A stretch of 64,000 nt of DNA from Sanguibacter sp. HDW7 (lineage in GTDB: Bacteria > Actinomycetota > Actinomycetes > Actinomycetales > Cellulomonadaceae): positions 2,232,001 through 2,296,000 of the forward strand of contig NZ_CP049862.1 of assembly GCF_011300875.1 (NCBI RefSeq), in the 5' to 3' direction. Below, in pieces: positions 1 to 9,875 of this stretch; the stretch's first letter is position 1, and each line of letters starts with the position of its first letter. The notes beneath the pieces are model-generated. The model saw only the letters and a list, made by a program, of their open reading frames with translations. It searched no databases and was not told where the DNA came from. The position numbers and the translations under genes were made by a program.

Positions 1-355
1 CCAGACGCGCCGTCAGACGCATCTCCTCCGCGGCGCGCTGCCGCACGCCCTCCGCGTCACCGTCGCCCCACACGACGTCCGGCAGCATGTCGCGGTGACG
101 CTCGTCGATCGGGTCGTCGCACACCGCCTGGCCCTTGAGGTGGTTCGAGATCGTCCACACCTTGAGGTTGTGCCGCTCGAGGATCTCGAGGCGCCCCTCG
201 ACGTAGTCGGGCTCGTCGACCCGCCACGGGTCGAGGTGATCGCCCCAGCAGGCAAGTTCGAGACCGTCGTACCCCCAGCCGGAGGCGAGACGCGCCACCT
301 CCTCGAGCGGCAGGTCGGCCCATTGGCCGGTGAACAGCGTGATCGGTCGTGCCAC
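1..355 (-). CDS. Sugar phosphate isomerase/epimerase, TIM-barrel type (3' part outside window)
   Basis: The minus-strand frame opens with GTG at 355, preceded by GGAGAGCTGCT, and runs off the window at base 1, so about 118 residues are visible. The N-terminus ([20 protein letters not shown], then [15 protein letters not shown]) has the pattern of the xylose-isomerase-like TIM-barrel family (AP_endonuc_2): first beta strand, then a GLEL motif ending strand two. Such enzymes isomerise or epimerise sugars or sugar acids, often with a bound divalent metal. It lies 11 bases after the Gfo/Idh/MocA dehydrogenase in the same direction, a frequent pairing in inositol and rare-sugar operons. The exact substrate cannot be read. 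Confidence 0.8.
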   Translation of the reverse strand, partial: MARPITLFTGQWADLPLEEVARLASGWGYDGLELACWGDHLDPWRVDEPDYVEGRLEILERHNLKVWTISNHLKGQAVCDDPIDERHRDMLPDVVWGDGDAEGVRQRAAEEMRLTARL

Positions 356-366
356 AGCAGCTCTCC

Positions 367-1581
367 TCACTCTCGGGCCGCGGCGGGCTGCGCGCGGCGG
401 GGTCCCGGGAGCGGGACCCAGACGTTGTCGGCCAGGCTCGAGCGCTCGACAGCGTCGAGCACCCGCTGGACCTGCAGACCGTCGTCGAACGTCGGGCGCG
501 GGGACGTGCCCGACGCGACCGCCTCGACGAGATCTACCACCTGGTGCGTGAAGCCGTGCTCGTAGCCGAGCCCATGGCCCGCAGGCCACCAGCCGCCCAC
601 GAAGGGATGCTCGGGCTCGGTGACCACGATGCGTCGGAAGCCCGCCGTGCGGGCCGGCTCGGTCGCGTCATAGACGTGCAGGACGTTCATGTCCTCGAAG
701 TCGAACGCGAGCGAGCCGTTCTCACCGTTGATCTCCAGCCGGATCGCGTTCTTGCGGCCCCACGCGAAGCGCGTCGCCTCGAACGTCGCGAGACCGCCTC
801 CCGTGAGCCGGCCGTAGAACACCGCGGCGTCGTCGACCGTCACAGGGCCGCGACCCACGCCGGCCTCCCCCCGGAGGCCCGCGTGCGCGTCCGCGACCGG
901 ACGCTCGTGGACGAACGTCTCGAGCAGGCCCGAGACACCCGTGAGCCACTCCCCCGTGACGAACTGCGCGAGGTCGACGACGTGCGCGCCGATGTCGCCG
1001 AGCGCGCCCGAGCCGGCCTTCTCCCGGTCGAGCCGCCACGACAGCGGCGCCTCCGGGTCCGCGATCCAATCCTGCAAGTACTGCGCACGCACGTGCCGCA
1101 CCCGGCCGATCCGGCCCTCCTCGACGAGCTGCCTCGCCAGCTGGACCGCCGGCACCCGCCGGTAGGTGAAGCCGACCATCGCGATCTGGCCGCGCTCCTG
1201 CGCCGCTCGCGCAGCCTCCGCCATGCGCTCCGCCTCCGCGAGCGTGTTCGCGAGAGGCTTCTCGCACAGGACGTGCTTGCCCGCCGCGAGCGCCGCGACC
1301 GCGATCTCCTCGTGCGTGTCACCCGGCGTGCACACGTCGACGAGGTCGACGTCGTCCCGCTCGACGAGCGCACGCCAGTCCGTCTCCGTGCTCCGCCAGC
1401 CGAGACGCTCCGCAGCCGCCGAGACCGCGGCACCGTTGCGGCCGCCCAGGACAGCCATGTCGATCGAGCGCGGCAGGTCGAAGAACCGCGGCGCGTTGCG
1501 CCAGGCCTGCGAGTGCGCCGCACCCATGAAGGCATAGCCGACCATCCCGACCCCCAGCCGGGGTCGATCCGTCCCGCTCAT
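367..1581 (-). CDS. Gfo/Idh/MocA family NAD(P)-dependent oxidoreductase
   Basis: 404 residues, a little above the family's usual 330-400. The N-terminal Rossmann fold shows [18 protein letters not shown] near residues 11-28, and the family motif CEKPLANT follows near residue 107. The C-terminal half is the alpha/beta substrate domain, with a [18 protein letters not shown] stretch typical of inositol dehydrogenase-like members. The ATG at 1581 has a clear GAGGAGG ribosome site. It sits third in an operon of ABC transporter genes and is followed by a sugar isomerase, so it probably oxidises the imported sugar or polyol in the cytoplasm. Substrate unknown; family assignment is secure. Confidence 0.9.
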   Translation of the reverse strand: MSGTDRPRLGVGMVGYAFMGAAHSQAWRNAPRFFDLPRSIDMAVLGGRNGAAVSAAAERLGWRSTETDWRALVERDDVDLVDVCTPGDTHEEIAVAALAAGKHVLCEKPLANTLAEAERMAEAARAAQERGQIAMVGFTYRRVPAVQLARQLVEEGRIGRVRHVRAQYLQDWIADPEAPLSWRLDREKAGSGALGDIGAHVVDLAQFVTGEWLTGVSGLLETFVHERPVADAHAGLRGEAGVGRGPVTVDDAAVFYGRLTGGGLATFEATRFAWGRKNAIRLEINGENGSLAFDFEDMNVLHVYDATEPARTAGFRRIVVTEPEHPFVGGWWPAGHGLGYEHGFTHQVVDLVEAVASGTSPRPTFDDGLQVQRVLDAVERSSLADNVWVPLPGPRRAQPAAARE

Positions 1582-1603
1582 GCGTGTCCTCCTCTCGGAC
1601 AGT

Positions 1604-1633
1604 GTCGGGCGGGCGCCCAGGCGCCCGCCCGAC
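1604..1633 (-). terminator. Intercistronic GC hairpin after the binding-protein gene
   Basis: A perfect 13-bp inverted repeat (1604-1616 against 1621-1633) with a CCAG loop lies between the binding-protein stop and the dehydrogenase start. There is no U-tract. In ABC operons such a hairpin after the solute-binding gene usually stabilises the upstream message or partly terminates transcription, giving more binding protein than enzyme. That role is inference. Confidence 0.6.
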
Positions 1634-1638
1634 GAAGG

Positions 1639-2709
1639 TCAGGACTCGAAGGCCGCACCGATGAAGTCGTCGACGTTGTCCTTCGTGACGACGGGCGCGT
1701 ACAGCTGCACCTTGCGCGGGATCGTGCCCGAGACGAGGTCACCCATGATCCGGCCCTGCGCGACGAGCCGCGCCAGGCGGATGCCGTCCGCGGCCTGCGT
1801 CGACGGGTAGATGACCGTCGCCTCCATGACCGAGTCGCCGCTCTTGATGAGCTCCATGACGTCCTTCGAGCCGGCGCCGCCGACCATGAAGAACTCGTCG
1901 CGCTTGGCCGTCTCGATCGCCGCGAGGACACCGATGCCCTGGTCGTCGTCGTGGTTCCAGATCGCGTCGATCTTCTGCGCCGCCTGGAGCAGCTGCGACG
2001 TCACCGCCTGACCACCCTGGATCGTGAAGTCCGCCGCGACACGGTTGGAGACCTTGAGACCACAGCCCGCGAGCGCGTCGTTGAAGCCCTTCGTCCGGTC
2101 CTGCGTGAGAGGCAGCGAGTCGATCCCCGCGATCTCGGCGATCACCGAGTCGGGCTTGTCGCCCAGGCGCTCGCAGATGTACGTGCCGGCCGAGACGCCC
2201 ATGCCGTAGTTGTCGCCGAGCACGGTGACGCGCGCCGCGAAGGTCGAGGAGAACTCACGGTCGACGTTGATGACCGGGATGCCCGCCTCCATCGCCTTGA
2301 TCGCGACGTCCGTGAGTGCGGCGCCGTCCGTCGGCAGAAGGACGATCGCGTCGACCTTGTCGTTGATGAACGTCTCCACCTGGGAGATCTGGAGGTTGGC
2401 GTCGTTCGTGCCCTCCGAGACCTTGAGGTCGACGTCCGGGTAGCGACCCGCCTCCGCGATCGCAGCCTTGTTGATCGCGCCGAGCCAGCCGTGGTCGGCC
2501 GCGGGGCCCGAGAAGCCGATCGTGATCTTCTTGCCGGGCTCGTCGTTGCCGCCGGGGGCCGGCGCGGGAGCGGACACGCTGCCGCCGGGAGCCGACGTCG
2601 GGTCCTTCGGGGCCTCGTTCGAGGTGCACGCCGTGAGGGCGAGCGTCAGAGCAGCGGCCGTGCCGAGCGTGAGGGTCAGGCGGCGGCGCAGCATCGATGG
2701 TGCGGGCAT
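1639..2709 (-). CDS. Sugar ABC transporter substrate-binding lipoprotein (ribose/galactose-like)
   Basis: 356 residues. A lipoprotein signal peptide is clear: MLRRR, a hydrophobic run, then the lipobox ALTAC with Cys28. A Pro/Ala/Gly-rich linker to about residue 55 is followed by a periplasmic-binding-protein type 1 domain (KKITIGFSGPAADHGWLGAI, INDKVDAIVLLPTDG, AGIPVINVDREF). This is the Peripla_BP_4 group that serves ribose, xylose, inositol and related sugars. The ATG at 2709 is preceded by AAGGAG at good spacing. The preceding permease and ATPase complete a carbohydrate-uptake transporter of the CUT2 class. The ligand cannot be told from sequence alone. Confidence 0.93.
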   Translation of the reverse strand: MPAPSMLRRRLTLTLGTAAALTLALTACTSNEAPKDPTSAPGGSVSAPAPAPGGNDEPGKKITIGFSGPAADHGWLGAINKAAIAEAGRYPDVDLKVSEGTNDANLQISQVETFINDKVDAIVLLPTDGAALTDVAIKAMEAGIPVINVDREFSSTFAARVTVLGDNYGMGVSAGTYICERLGDKPDSVIAEIAGIDSLPLTQDRTKGFNDALAGCGLKVSNRVAADFTIQGGQAVTSQLLQAAQKIDAIWNHDDDQGIGVLAAIETAKRDEFFMVGGAGSKDVMELIKSGDSVMEATVIYPSTQAADGIRLARLVAQGRIMGDLVSGTIPRKVQLYAPVVTKDNVDDFIGAAFES

Positions 2710-2823
2710 GACAGTCTCCTTGGTTCGCGATGGGTGGGGGTCGGTACGGATGGAGGTGATACCTGGAGGGTCGAGCTGCGGCCGTCGGCCACGGCGCCCG
2801 CGGCGCCGGGACCGGCAGCCGGG

Positions 2824-3855
2824 TCAGGAGGTCGAGCGGGACCGCCGCGCGAGGTGCTGCTGGAGCAGCACGGCGGCGACGATGATGACGCCCTTCGCGA
2901 CGGCCTGGGCCGACGTCGAGAGGTTGTTGAGGGTGAAGACGTTCGTGAGCGTCGTGAAGATGAGGACGCCCAGGACGGTGCCGACGATCGTGCCGCGACC
3001 ACCGATGAGGAGCGTGCCGCCGACGACGACCGCGGCGATCGCGTCGAGCTCGTACATCGAGCCGTGCGTCGAGGTGCCTGCCGTCGTCCGGACGAGCATC
3101 ATCACCGCGCCGATGCCGGCCGTGAGGCCCGCGAGCCCATAGACGTACATCGTGTGTCGGCGCACGTCGATGCCGGCGAGACGTGCGGCCTCCGGGTTGC
3201 CGCCGACCGCGACGGTGCGGCGGCCGAACGTCGTGCGGTTGAGGAGGATCCAGCCCGCGACCGCGACGAGCGCGAAGATCCACACGAGCACCGGCACACC
3301 GAGCACCGAGCCGCCGAAGAGGTCGAGAAACGGCTTGACCTTGACCCGCTGCGTCTGGCGGTTCGAGATCATCTCGGCGAGACCGCGCGCCGCCGCCATC
3401 ATCGCGAGCGTCGCGATGAACGCGACGACCTTGCCGTACGCGACGAGCGCGCCGTTGACGAGGCCTGCGACGAGGCCGACGGCGAGCGCCGTGAGGACCA
3501 TGACCGACCAGTGGACGTCGAGAGCCATCTGCTGCGTCGCGAGCGTCGTCGCCCAGACCGACGCGAGCCCCATGACCGCGCCGATCGACAGGTCGATCCC
3601 GCCGGTCGTGATGACGAAGGTCATGCCGACGCTCAGGACGCCGATCACCGACGCGAGGCTCAGCACCGTGAGGAAGTTGCTCACCGACGCGAAGCGTTCA
3701 TCGGCCGTGACGAGGCCGACGACGCTCAGCAGCACGAGCGCCACGACGAGGCCGGCGTTACGTCCGGCCGCGCCAGAGAGCAGGCTGCGCCGCTTCGAGG
3801 CGACCGGTGCCGGCGCCCCTGCGGGCGCGGCGGGGGACGAGGTCGAGGAGCTCAC
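2824..3855 (-). CDS. Sugar ABC transporter permease (RbsC/XylH type)
   Basis: 343 residues from GTG at 3855. This start gives a GTGA overlap with the ATPase stop (3852-3854), which decides it over the longer upstream reading. After a Ser/Pro/Ala-rich cytoplasmic N-terminus there are about eight to ten hydrophobic segments. BPD_transp_2 motifs are visible: VITTGGIDLSIGAVMGLASV and GNPEAARLAGIDVRR. CUT2 permeases usually act as a dimer with one fused ATPase. It lies between ATPase and binding-protein genes, and a 114-base gap separates it from the latter. Family assignment is secure; the transported sugar is unknown. Confidence 0.93.
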   Translation of the reverse strand: MSSSTSSPAAPAGAPAPVASKRRSLLSGAAGRNAGLVVALVLLSVVGLVTADERFASVSNFLTVLSLASVIGVLSVGMTFVITTGGIDLSIGAVMGLASVWATTLATQQMALDVHWSVMVLTALAVGLVAGLVNGALVAYGKVVAFIATLAMMAAARGLAEMISNRQTQRVKVKPFLDLFGGSVLGVPVLVWIFALVAVAGWILLNRTTFGRRTVAVGGNPEAARLAGIDVRRHTMYVYGLAGLTAGIGAVMMLVRTTAGTSTHGSMYELDAIAAVVVGGTLLIGGRGTIVGTVLGVLIFTTLTNVFTLNNLSTSAQAVAKGVIIVAAVLLQQHLARRSRSTS

Positions 3856-5387
3856 GCTGCACTTCCTTCCATGACGAGGTCGAGCACACGGTGCTCGTCG
3901 ATCTCTGCCGCAGGGCCGGTGTGGACGACCCGGCCCTCGGCGATGACGAGGACGCGGTCGGCCAGGCCGAGCACCTCCTCGATCTCGCTCGAGACGACGA
4001 GGACGGCCGTGCCCTGCGCCGTCAGTCGGCGCACGAGCGCGTAGATCTCGGCCCTCGCCCCGACGTCGACGCCACGCGTCGGCTCGTCGAGCAGGAGGAC
4101 ACGGCAGCCGTGGAGCAGCCACCGTCCGAGGAGGATCTTCTGCTGGTTGCCGCCCGAAAGCGTGCGGGCGTCGCGCTCGGGGTCGGCCGGACGCAGGTCG
4201 AGGTCGGCGATCTGCGCGCGCGCCTCGCGGCGCTCGGCACGCTCGTCGAGGAACCCCGCACGCGACGTGCGGGTGAAGGTCGACAGCGTGATGTTGCGGT
4301 AGACGGGCTCGTCGAGCAGGAGCCCCTGGGACTTGCGCTCCTCGGGGCACAGGCCGATGCCGGCGGCGACCGCGCGTCGCACCGAGCCGCGCCGCAACGG
4401 CTGGCCGTCGACGCGGACCGTGCCGCGCGTCGCGCGGCGGGCTCCGTAGATCGTCTCGAGGATCTCGGAGCGTCCCGAGCCGACGAGGCCCGCGAGCCCG
4501 ACGACCTCGCCCGGCCGGATCGTGAGGTCCACGCCCTCGAAGACCCCCGCGAGCGCGAGGTCCGCGACCTCGAGCACGGGCGCCCCCTCGAGCACCTCGG
4601 ACGGACGGTCGGGGAAGACCCGCTCGACCTCGCGTCCCGTCATGAGCCGGATGAGCTCCCTCGTGGGCGTCGCTGCGACCTCGAGGCCTGTCGCGACGGT
4701 GCGGCCGTCCTTGAGGACCGTGATCCGGTGACCGATGCGCCGGATCTCCTCGAGGCGGTGGGAGATGTACACGACTGCGACGCCTGCGGCCGTGAGCTCG
4801 GCGACGACGCGGAAGAGGTTGTCGACCTCCTCCGTGTCGAGCACCGCCGAGGGCTCGTCCATGACGATGACGCGCGCACCCCGCGAGAGTGCCCGGGCCA
4901 TCGAGACGACCTGCTTGCCGGCGGCCGAGAGCGTCCCGACCTCGCGGCCCGGGCGGATCTCGGGGTGGCCGAGCCGCGCGAGGATCTCCGCGGTCCGGGT
5001 GCGGAGCTCGCCACGACGGGTGAGGCCCGCGCTCGCGAGCTCGTGGCCGAGGAAGACGTTCTCAGCGACCGAGAGGCCGTCGACGACGTCGAGCTCCTGG
5101 TACATCGTCGCGACCCCGAGGCGGAGCGCGGCGACCGGGTTCGGGAGGGCGACGACCTCGCCGTCGATCTCGATCTCGCCCTCGTCGGGCTGGTGGGCTC
5201 CGGCGAGCACCTTGATGAGGGTGGACTTGCCGGCGCCGTTCTGCCCGAGGAGGCAGTGGACCTCGCCGGGGCGGACGTCGAGGTCCACCCCGCCGAGCGC
5301 TCTGGCCCCGGGAAACGTCTTGACGATAGCGCGCATCCGGAGGAACGGAGCGGGGTCGTCGATCTGGTGGGGGTCGTCGTTGACCAT
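3852..5387 (-). CDS. Sugar ABC transporter ATP-binding protein, duplicated ATPase (RbsA/MglA type)
   Basis: About 511 residues with two ABC domains in tandem. The first has Walker A GQNGAGKST at about residues 48-56, a degenerate signature (LSAAGKQ) and Walker B VIVMDEPSAVL. The second has a degenerate Walker A (GLVGSGRSE), the signature LSGGNQQK and LLLDEPTRGVDVG. This asymmetry is normal in the RbsA/MglA family. The ATG at 5387 is preferred over a TTG at 5423 because the conserved domain begins soon after it and a promoter places the transcript start almost on the ATG. No ribosome site is visible, so translation is probably leaderless. First gene of the operon. Confidence 0.93.
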   Translation of the reverse strand: MVNDDPHQIDDPAPFLRMRAIVKTFPGARALGGVDLDVRPGEVHCLLGQNGAGKSTLIKVLAGAHQPDEGEIEIDGEVVALPNPVAALRLGVATMYQELDVVDGLSVAENVFLGHELASAGLTRRGELRTRTAEILARLGHPEIRPGREVGTLSAAGKQVVSMARALSRGARVIVMDEPSAVLDTEEVDNLFRVVAELTAAGVAVVYISHRLEEIRRIGHRITVLKDGRTVATGLEVAATPTRELIRLMTGREVERVFPDRPSEVLEGAPVLEVADLALAGVFEGVDLTIRPGEVVGLAGLVGSGRSEILETIYGARRATRGTVRVDGQPLRRGSVRRAVAAGIGLCPEERKSQGLLLDEPVYRNITLSTFTRTSRAGFLDERAERREARAQIADLDLRPADPERDARTLSGGNQQKILLGRWLLHGCRVLLLDEPTRGVDVGARAEIYALVRRLTAQGTAVLVVSSEIEEVLGLADRVLVIAEGRVVHTGPAAEIDEHRVLDLVMEGSAA

Positions 5388-5394
5388 GTCGACG

Positions 5395-5423
5395 ACGCTA
5401 CGGAAACTTCTGTCGACCGTCAA
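5395..5423 (-). promoter_or_regulatory. Candidate sigma-70-type promoter of the sugar ABC operon
   Basis: On the minus strand TTGACG (5423-5418) is followed after exactly 17 bases by TAGCGT (5400-5395). Transcription would start at about 5389-5387, on or next to the ATG at 5387, which predicts a leaderless mRNA. The segment is markedly more AT-rich than its surroundings and is shared with the divergent ROK regulator, the likely controller. Confidence 0.5.
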
Positions 5424-5495
5424 TCAAAAGATGAAAGATGATGACGCGCGTTATGAGAACGTGACCTGCAGAAGCAGACGTGGTTCACTGTGCGC

Positions 5496-6680
5496 ATGGT
5501 CGAGGACTCCGCAAAGTTCGCCCCCCGCGGCAGCGGCGCCGGGGAGATGTTCCAGCTGCTCCGCGACGGCACGCCCCGCACCCGCGCCGACCTCGCCCAG
5601 ACGACCGGCCAGGCCCGCTCGACGATCGCCGCCCGCGTCGACCTCCTCCTCGCCTCCGGGCTCGTCGCCCCCGCCGGCGAGGCCGTCTCGACCGGAGGCC
5701 GACCGCCCGCCACCTTCGCGTTCAACCCCGGCGCCCGCCTCATCCTCGCCGTCGACCTCGGCGCGACCCACGCCCGCCTCGCCCTCACCGACCTCGCCTC
5801 GCACGTCCTCGACGAACGCACCGAGGACCTCGACATCGCCGAGGGCCCAGGCCCCGTGCTCGCGCGCGTCGTCGAGCTCGCCGAGAAGATGATCGCCGAC
5901 TCCGGACGGCCCCGCACCGACCTCGTGAGCATCGGCGTCGGACTCCCCGGCCCCGTCGAGCACACGAGCGGCCGCCCCATCAGCCCACCGATCATGCCCG
6001 GCTGGGACGACGCCGACGTCCCCGGCGTCCTCCGTCGCGCCCTCGGCGCCCCCGTCCTCGTCGACAACGACGTCAACATCATGGCGCTCGGCGAGCACGC
6101 CACCACCTGGCCCGACGTCGACCACCTGCTCTTCGTCAAGGTCGCGACCGGGATCGGCGCCGGCATCATCTCCGACGGCGGCATCCGACGCGGCGCCCAG
6201 GGCGCCGCAGGCGACCTCGGCCACGTCGCCGTCCCCGACCGCCACGACGTCGTGTGCCGCTGCGGCAACACCGGCTGCCTCGAGGCAGTCGCCGGCGGCG
6301 GCGCCCTCGTCACCCGCCTCCGCGACACCGGCCGCGACGTCCGCACGACCGCCGACGTCGTCGCCCTCGTCCGCGCCGGCGACACGACCGCGAGCGCCGA
6401 GGTCCGCCAGGCCGGACGAGAGCTCGGCGCCGTCCTCGCGACGTGCGTGAGCATGCTCAACCCCTCGATGATCGTCGTCGGGGGTGCCCTCGCCGAGGCC
6501 GGCGAGCACCTCATCGCGGGCATCCGCGAGGTCGTCTACCAACGCTCCCTGCCGCTCGCGACGCAGCACCTGCGCATCGTCACGTCACGCACCCGCGCCC
6601 GCGCCGGCGTCCTCGGCGCAAGTGCCATGGCCGCCGAGGCCGTCCTCTCGGCCACCGCGGTCGAGACGCTCGTCCTGTAG
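5496..6680 (+). CDS. ROK family transcriptional regulator / sugar-kinase homologue
   Basis: 394 residues from ATG 5496; a GTG at 5490 in the same frame is an alternative start. An N-terminal winged-helix region (about residues 8-60, with TRADLAQTTGQARSTIAARV) is followed by the ROK ATPase-like fold (AVDLGATHARLALTDL near 85, SIGVGLPGPV, VDNDVNIMALGEH). The ROK zinc-type motif CRCGNTGCLE is present. The extra DNA-binding domain marks it as a NagC/XylR-like repressor rather than a plain glucokinase. It is divergent from the sugar ABC operon across about 100 bases, so it most likely represses that operon and itself and responds to the sugar or its phosphate. Confidence 0.9.
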   Translation: MVEDSAKFAPRGSGAGEMFQLLRDGTPRTRADLAQTTGQARSTIAARVDLLLASGLVAPAGEAVSTGGRPPATFAFNPGARLILAVDLGATHARLALTDLASHVLDERTEDLDIAEGPGPVLARVVELAEKMIADSGRPRTDLVSIGVGLPGPVEHTSGRPISPPIMPGWDDADVPGVLRRALGAPVLVDNDVNIMALGEHATTWPDVDHLLFVKVATGIGAGIISDGGIRRGAQGAAGDLGHVAVPDRHDVVCRCGNTGCLEAVAGGGALVTRLRDTGRDVRTTADVVALVRAGDTTASAEVRQAGRELGAVLATCVSMLNPSMIVVGGALAEAGEHLIAGIREVVYQRSLPLATQHLRIVTSRTRARAGVLGASAMAAEAVLSATAVETLVL

Positions 6681-6766
6681 CGATGCTCGCCCAGCCCACC
6701 CCCGACCGCTACGGTCGGAGCAGGACACAGCCGTCCGCTCCCGCGCCCGCCAGAGGAGAGTCCCCG

Positions 6767-7429
6767 ATGACCGCACGCCAGGCACTCGTCGTCCGAGGAG
6801 GGTGGGACGGGCACGCCCCGCAGGAGGCGACCGACCTCTTCATCCCGTTCCTCGAGGACTCCGGGTTCACGGTCGTCGTCTCCGACTCGCTCGAGGTCTA
6901 CGCGGACGACGCCCTCATGGCCGCGACCGACCTCGTCCTGCAGTCCTGGACCATGGGCGAGATCCTCGGCGACGAGGTCCACGGCCTGCGCACGGCCGTC
7001 GCCGCAGGCACGGGGCTCGTCGGCTGGCACGGCGGCGTCGTCGACTCCTTCCGCATGTCGGCCGAGTACCTCCACCTCATGGGCGCCCAGTTCGCCGCCC
7101 ACCCCGGCGACTCCGTCGAGCACACCGTGCGCTTCCTTCCCGAGCGCGCCGACCACCCCGTCGTCGCGGGGCTCGACGACTTCACGCTGCGCTCCGAGCG
7201 CTACTGGCTCCTCACCGACCCGCTGCTCGACGTCCTCGCGACGACGACGATCGAGGCCGGCCCCGAGGACCCGTGGGACGGACCGACGACGCACCCCGCC
7301 GTGTGGACGCGACGCTGGGGCGCGGGCCGCATCGTGGTGTGCGCACCCGGGCACCACCTCGCCGACCTCGCGGTCCCCCAGGTGCGCACGATGATCGAGC
7401 GCGGGCTGCTCTGGGCGGCGCGCGCCTGA
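6767..7429 (+). CDS. ThuA domain-containing protein (trehalose-utilisation-like)
   Basis: 220 residues from ATG 6767 with the ribosome site GAGGAG. The whole length matches the ThuA fold, a class-I glutamine-amidotransferase-like flavodoxin fold: QALVVRGGWDGHAPQEATDLF at the start, TDLVLQSWTMGEI, GLVGWHGGVVDSF in the middle, and RIVVCAPGHHLADL near the end. ThuA proteins are named from a Rhizobium trehalose/sucrose-type utilisation locus and often sit beside Gfo/Idh dehydrogenases and sugar isomerases; the reaction is not settled. It follows the ROK regulator by 86 bases, so it may belong to the same sugar pathway as the divergent operon. Confidence 0.85.
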   Translation: MTARQALVVRGGWDGHAPQEATDLFIPFLEDSGFTVVVSDSLEVYADDALMAATDLVLQSWTMGEILGDEVHGLRTAVAAGTGLVGWHGGVVDSFRMSAEYLHLMGAQFAAHPGDSVEHTVRFLPERADHPVVAGLDDFTLRSERYWLLTDPLLDVLATTTIEAGPEDPWDGPTTHPAVWTRRWGAGRIVVCAPGHHLADLAVPQVRTMIERGLLWAARA

Positions 7430-7441
7430 CGCACCGCCCCC

Positions 7442-9862
<2,421 letters not shown>

Positions 9863-9863
9863 C

Positions 9864-9869
9864 TACCGT
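9864..9869 (+). promoter_or_regulatory. Candidate -10 element for a leaderless S9 peptidase transcript
   Basis: TACCGT lies six bases before the ATG at 9876 and no purine-rich ribosome site precedes the start. This is the typical geometry of a leaderless actinobacterial message. No convincing -35 box was found. Confidence 0.35.
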
Positions 9870-9875
9870 GTCCTC

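Noticed and set aside
349-4044. A very long open frame on the plus strand (over 1,200 codons)
   Set aside because: It is the antisense shadow of the dehydrogenase, binding protein and permease. High GC removes stops from the complementary frame. The product is a low-complexity Arg/Asp/Glu/Ala-rich string with no domain.
6702-6718. CCGACCG-CTA-CGGTCGG palindrome before the ThuA gene
   Set aside because: It could be a ROK operator or an overlapping promoter (TACGGT), but there is no second copy near the ABC promoter to compare it with, so no call was made.
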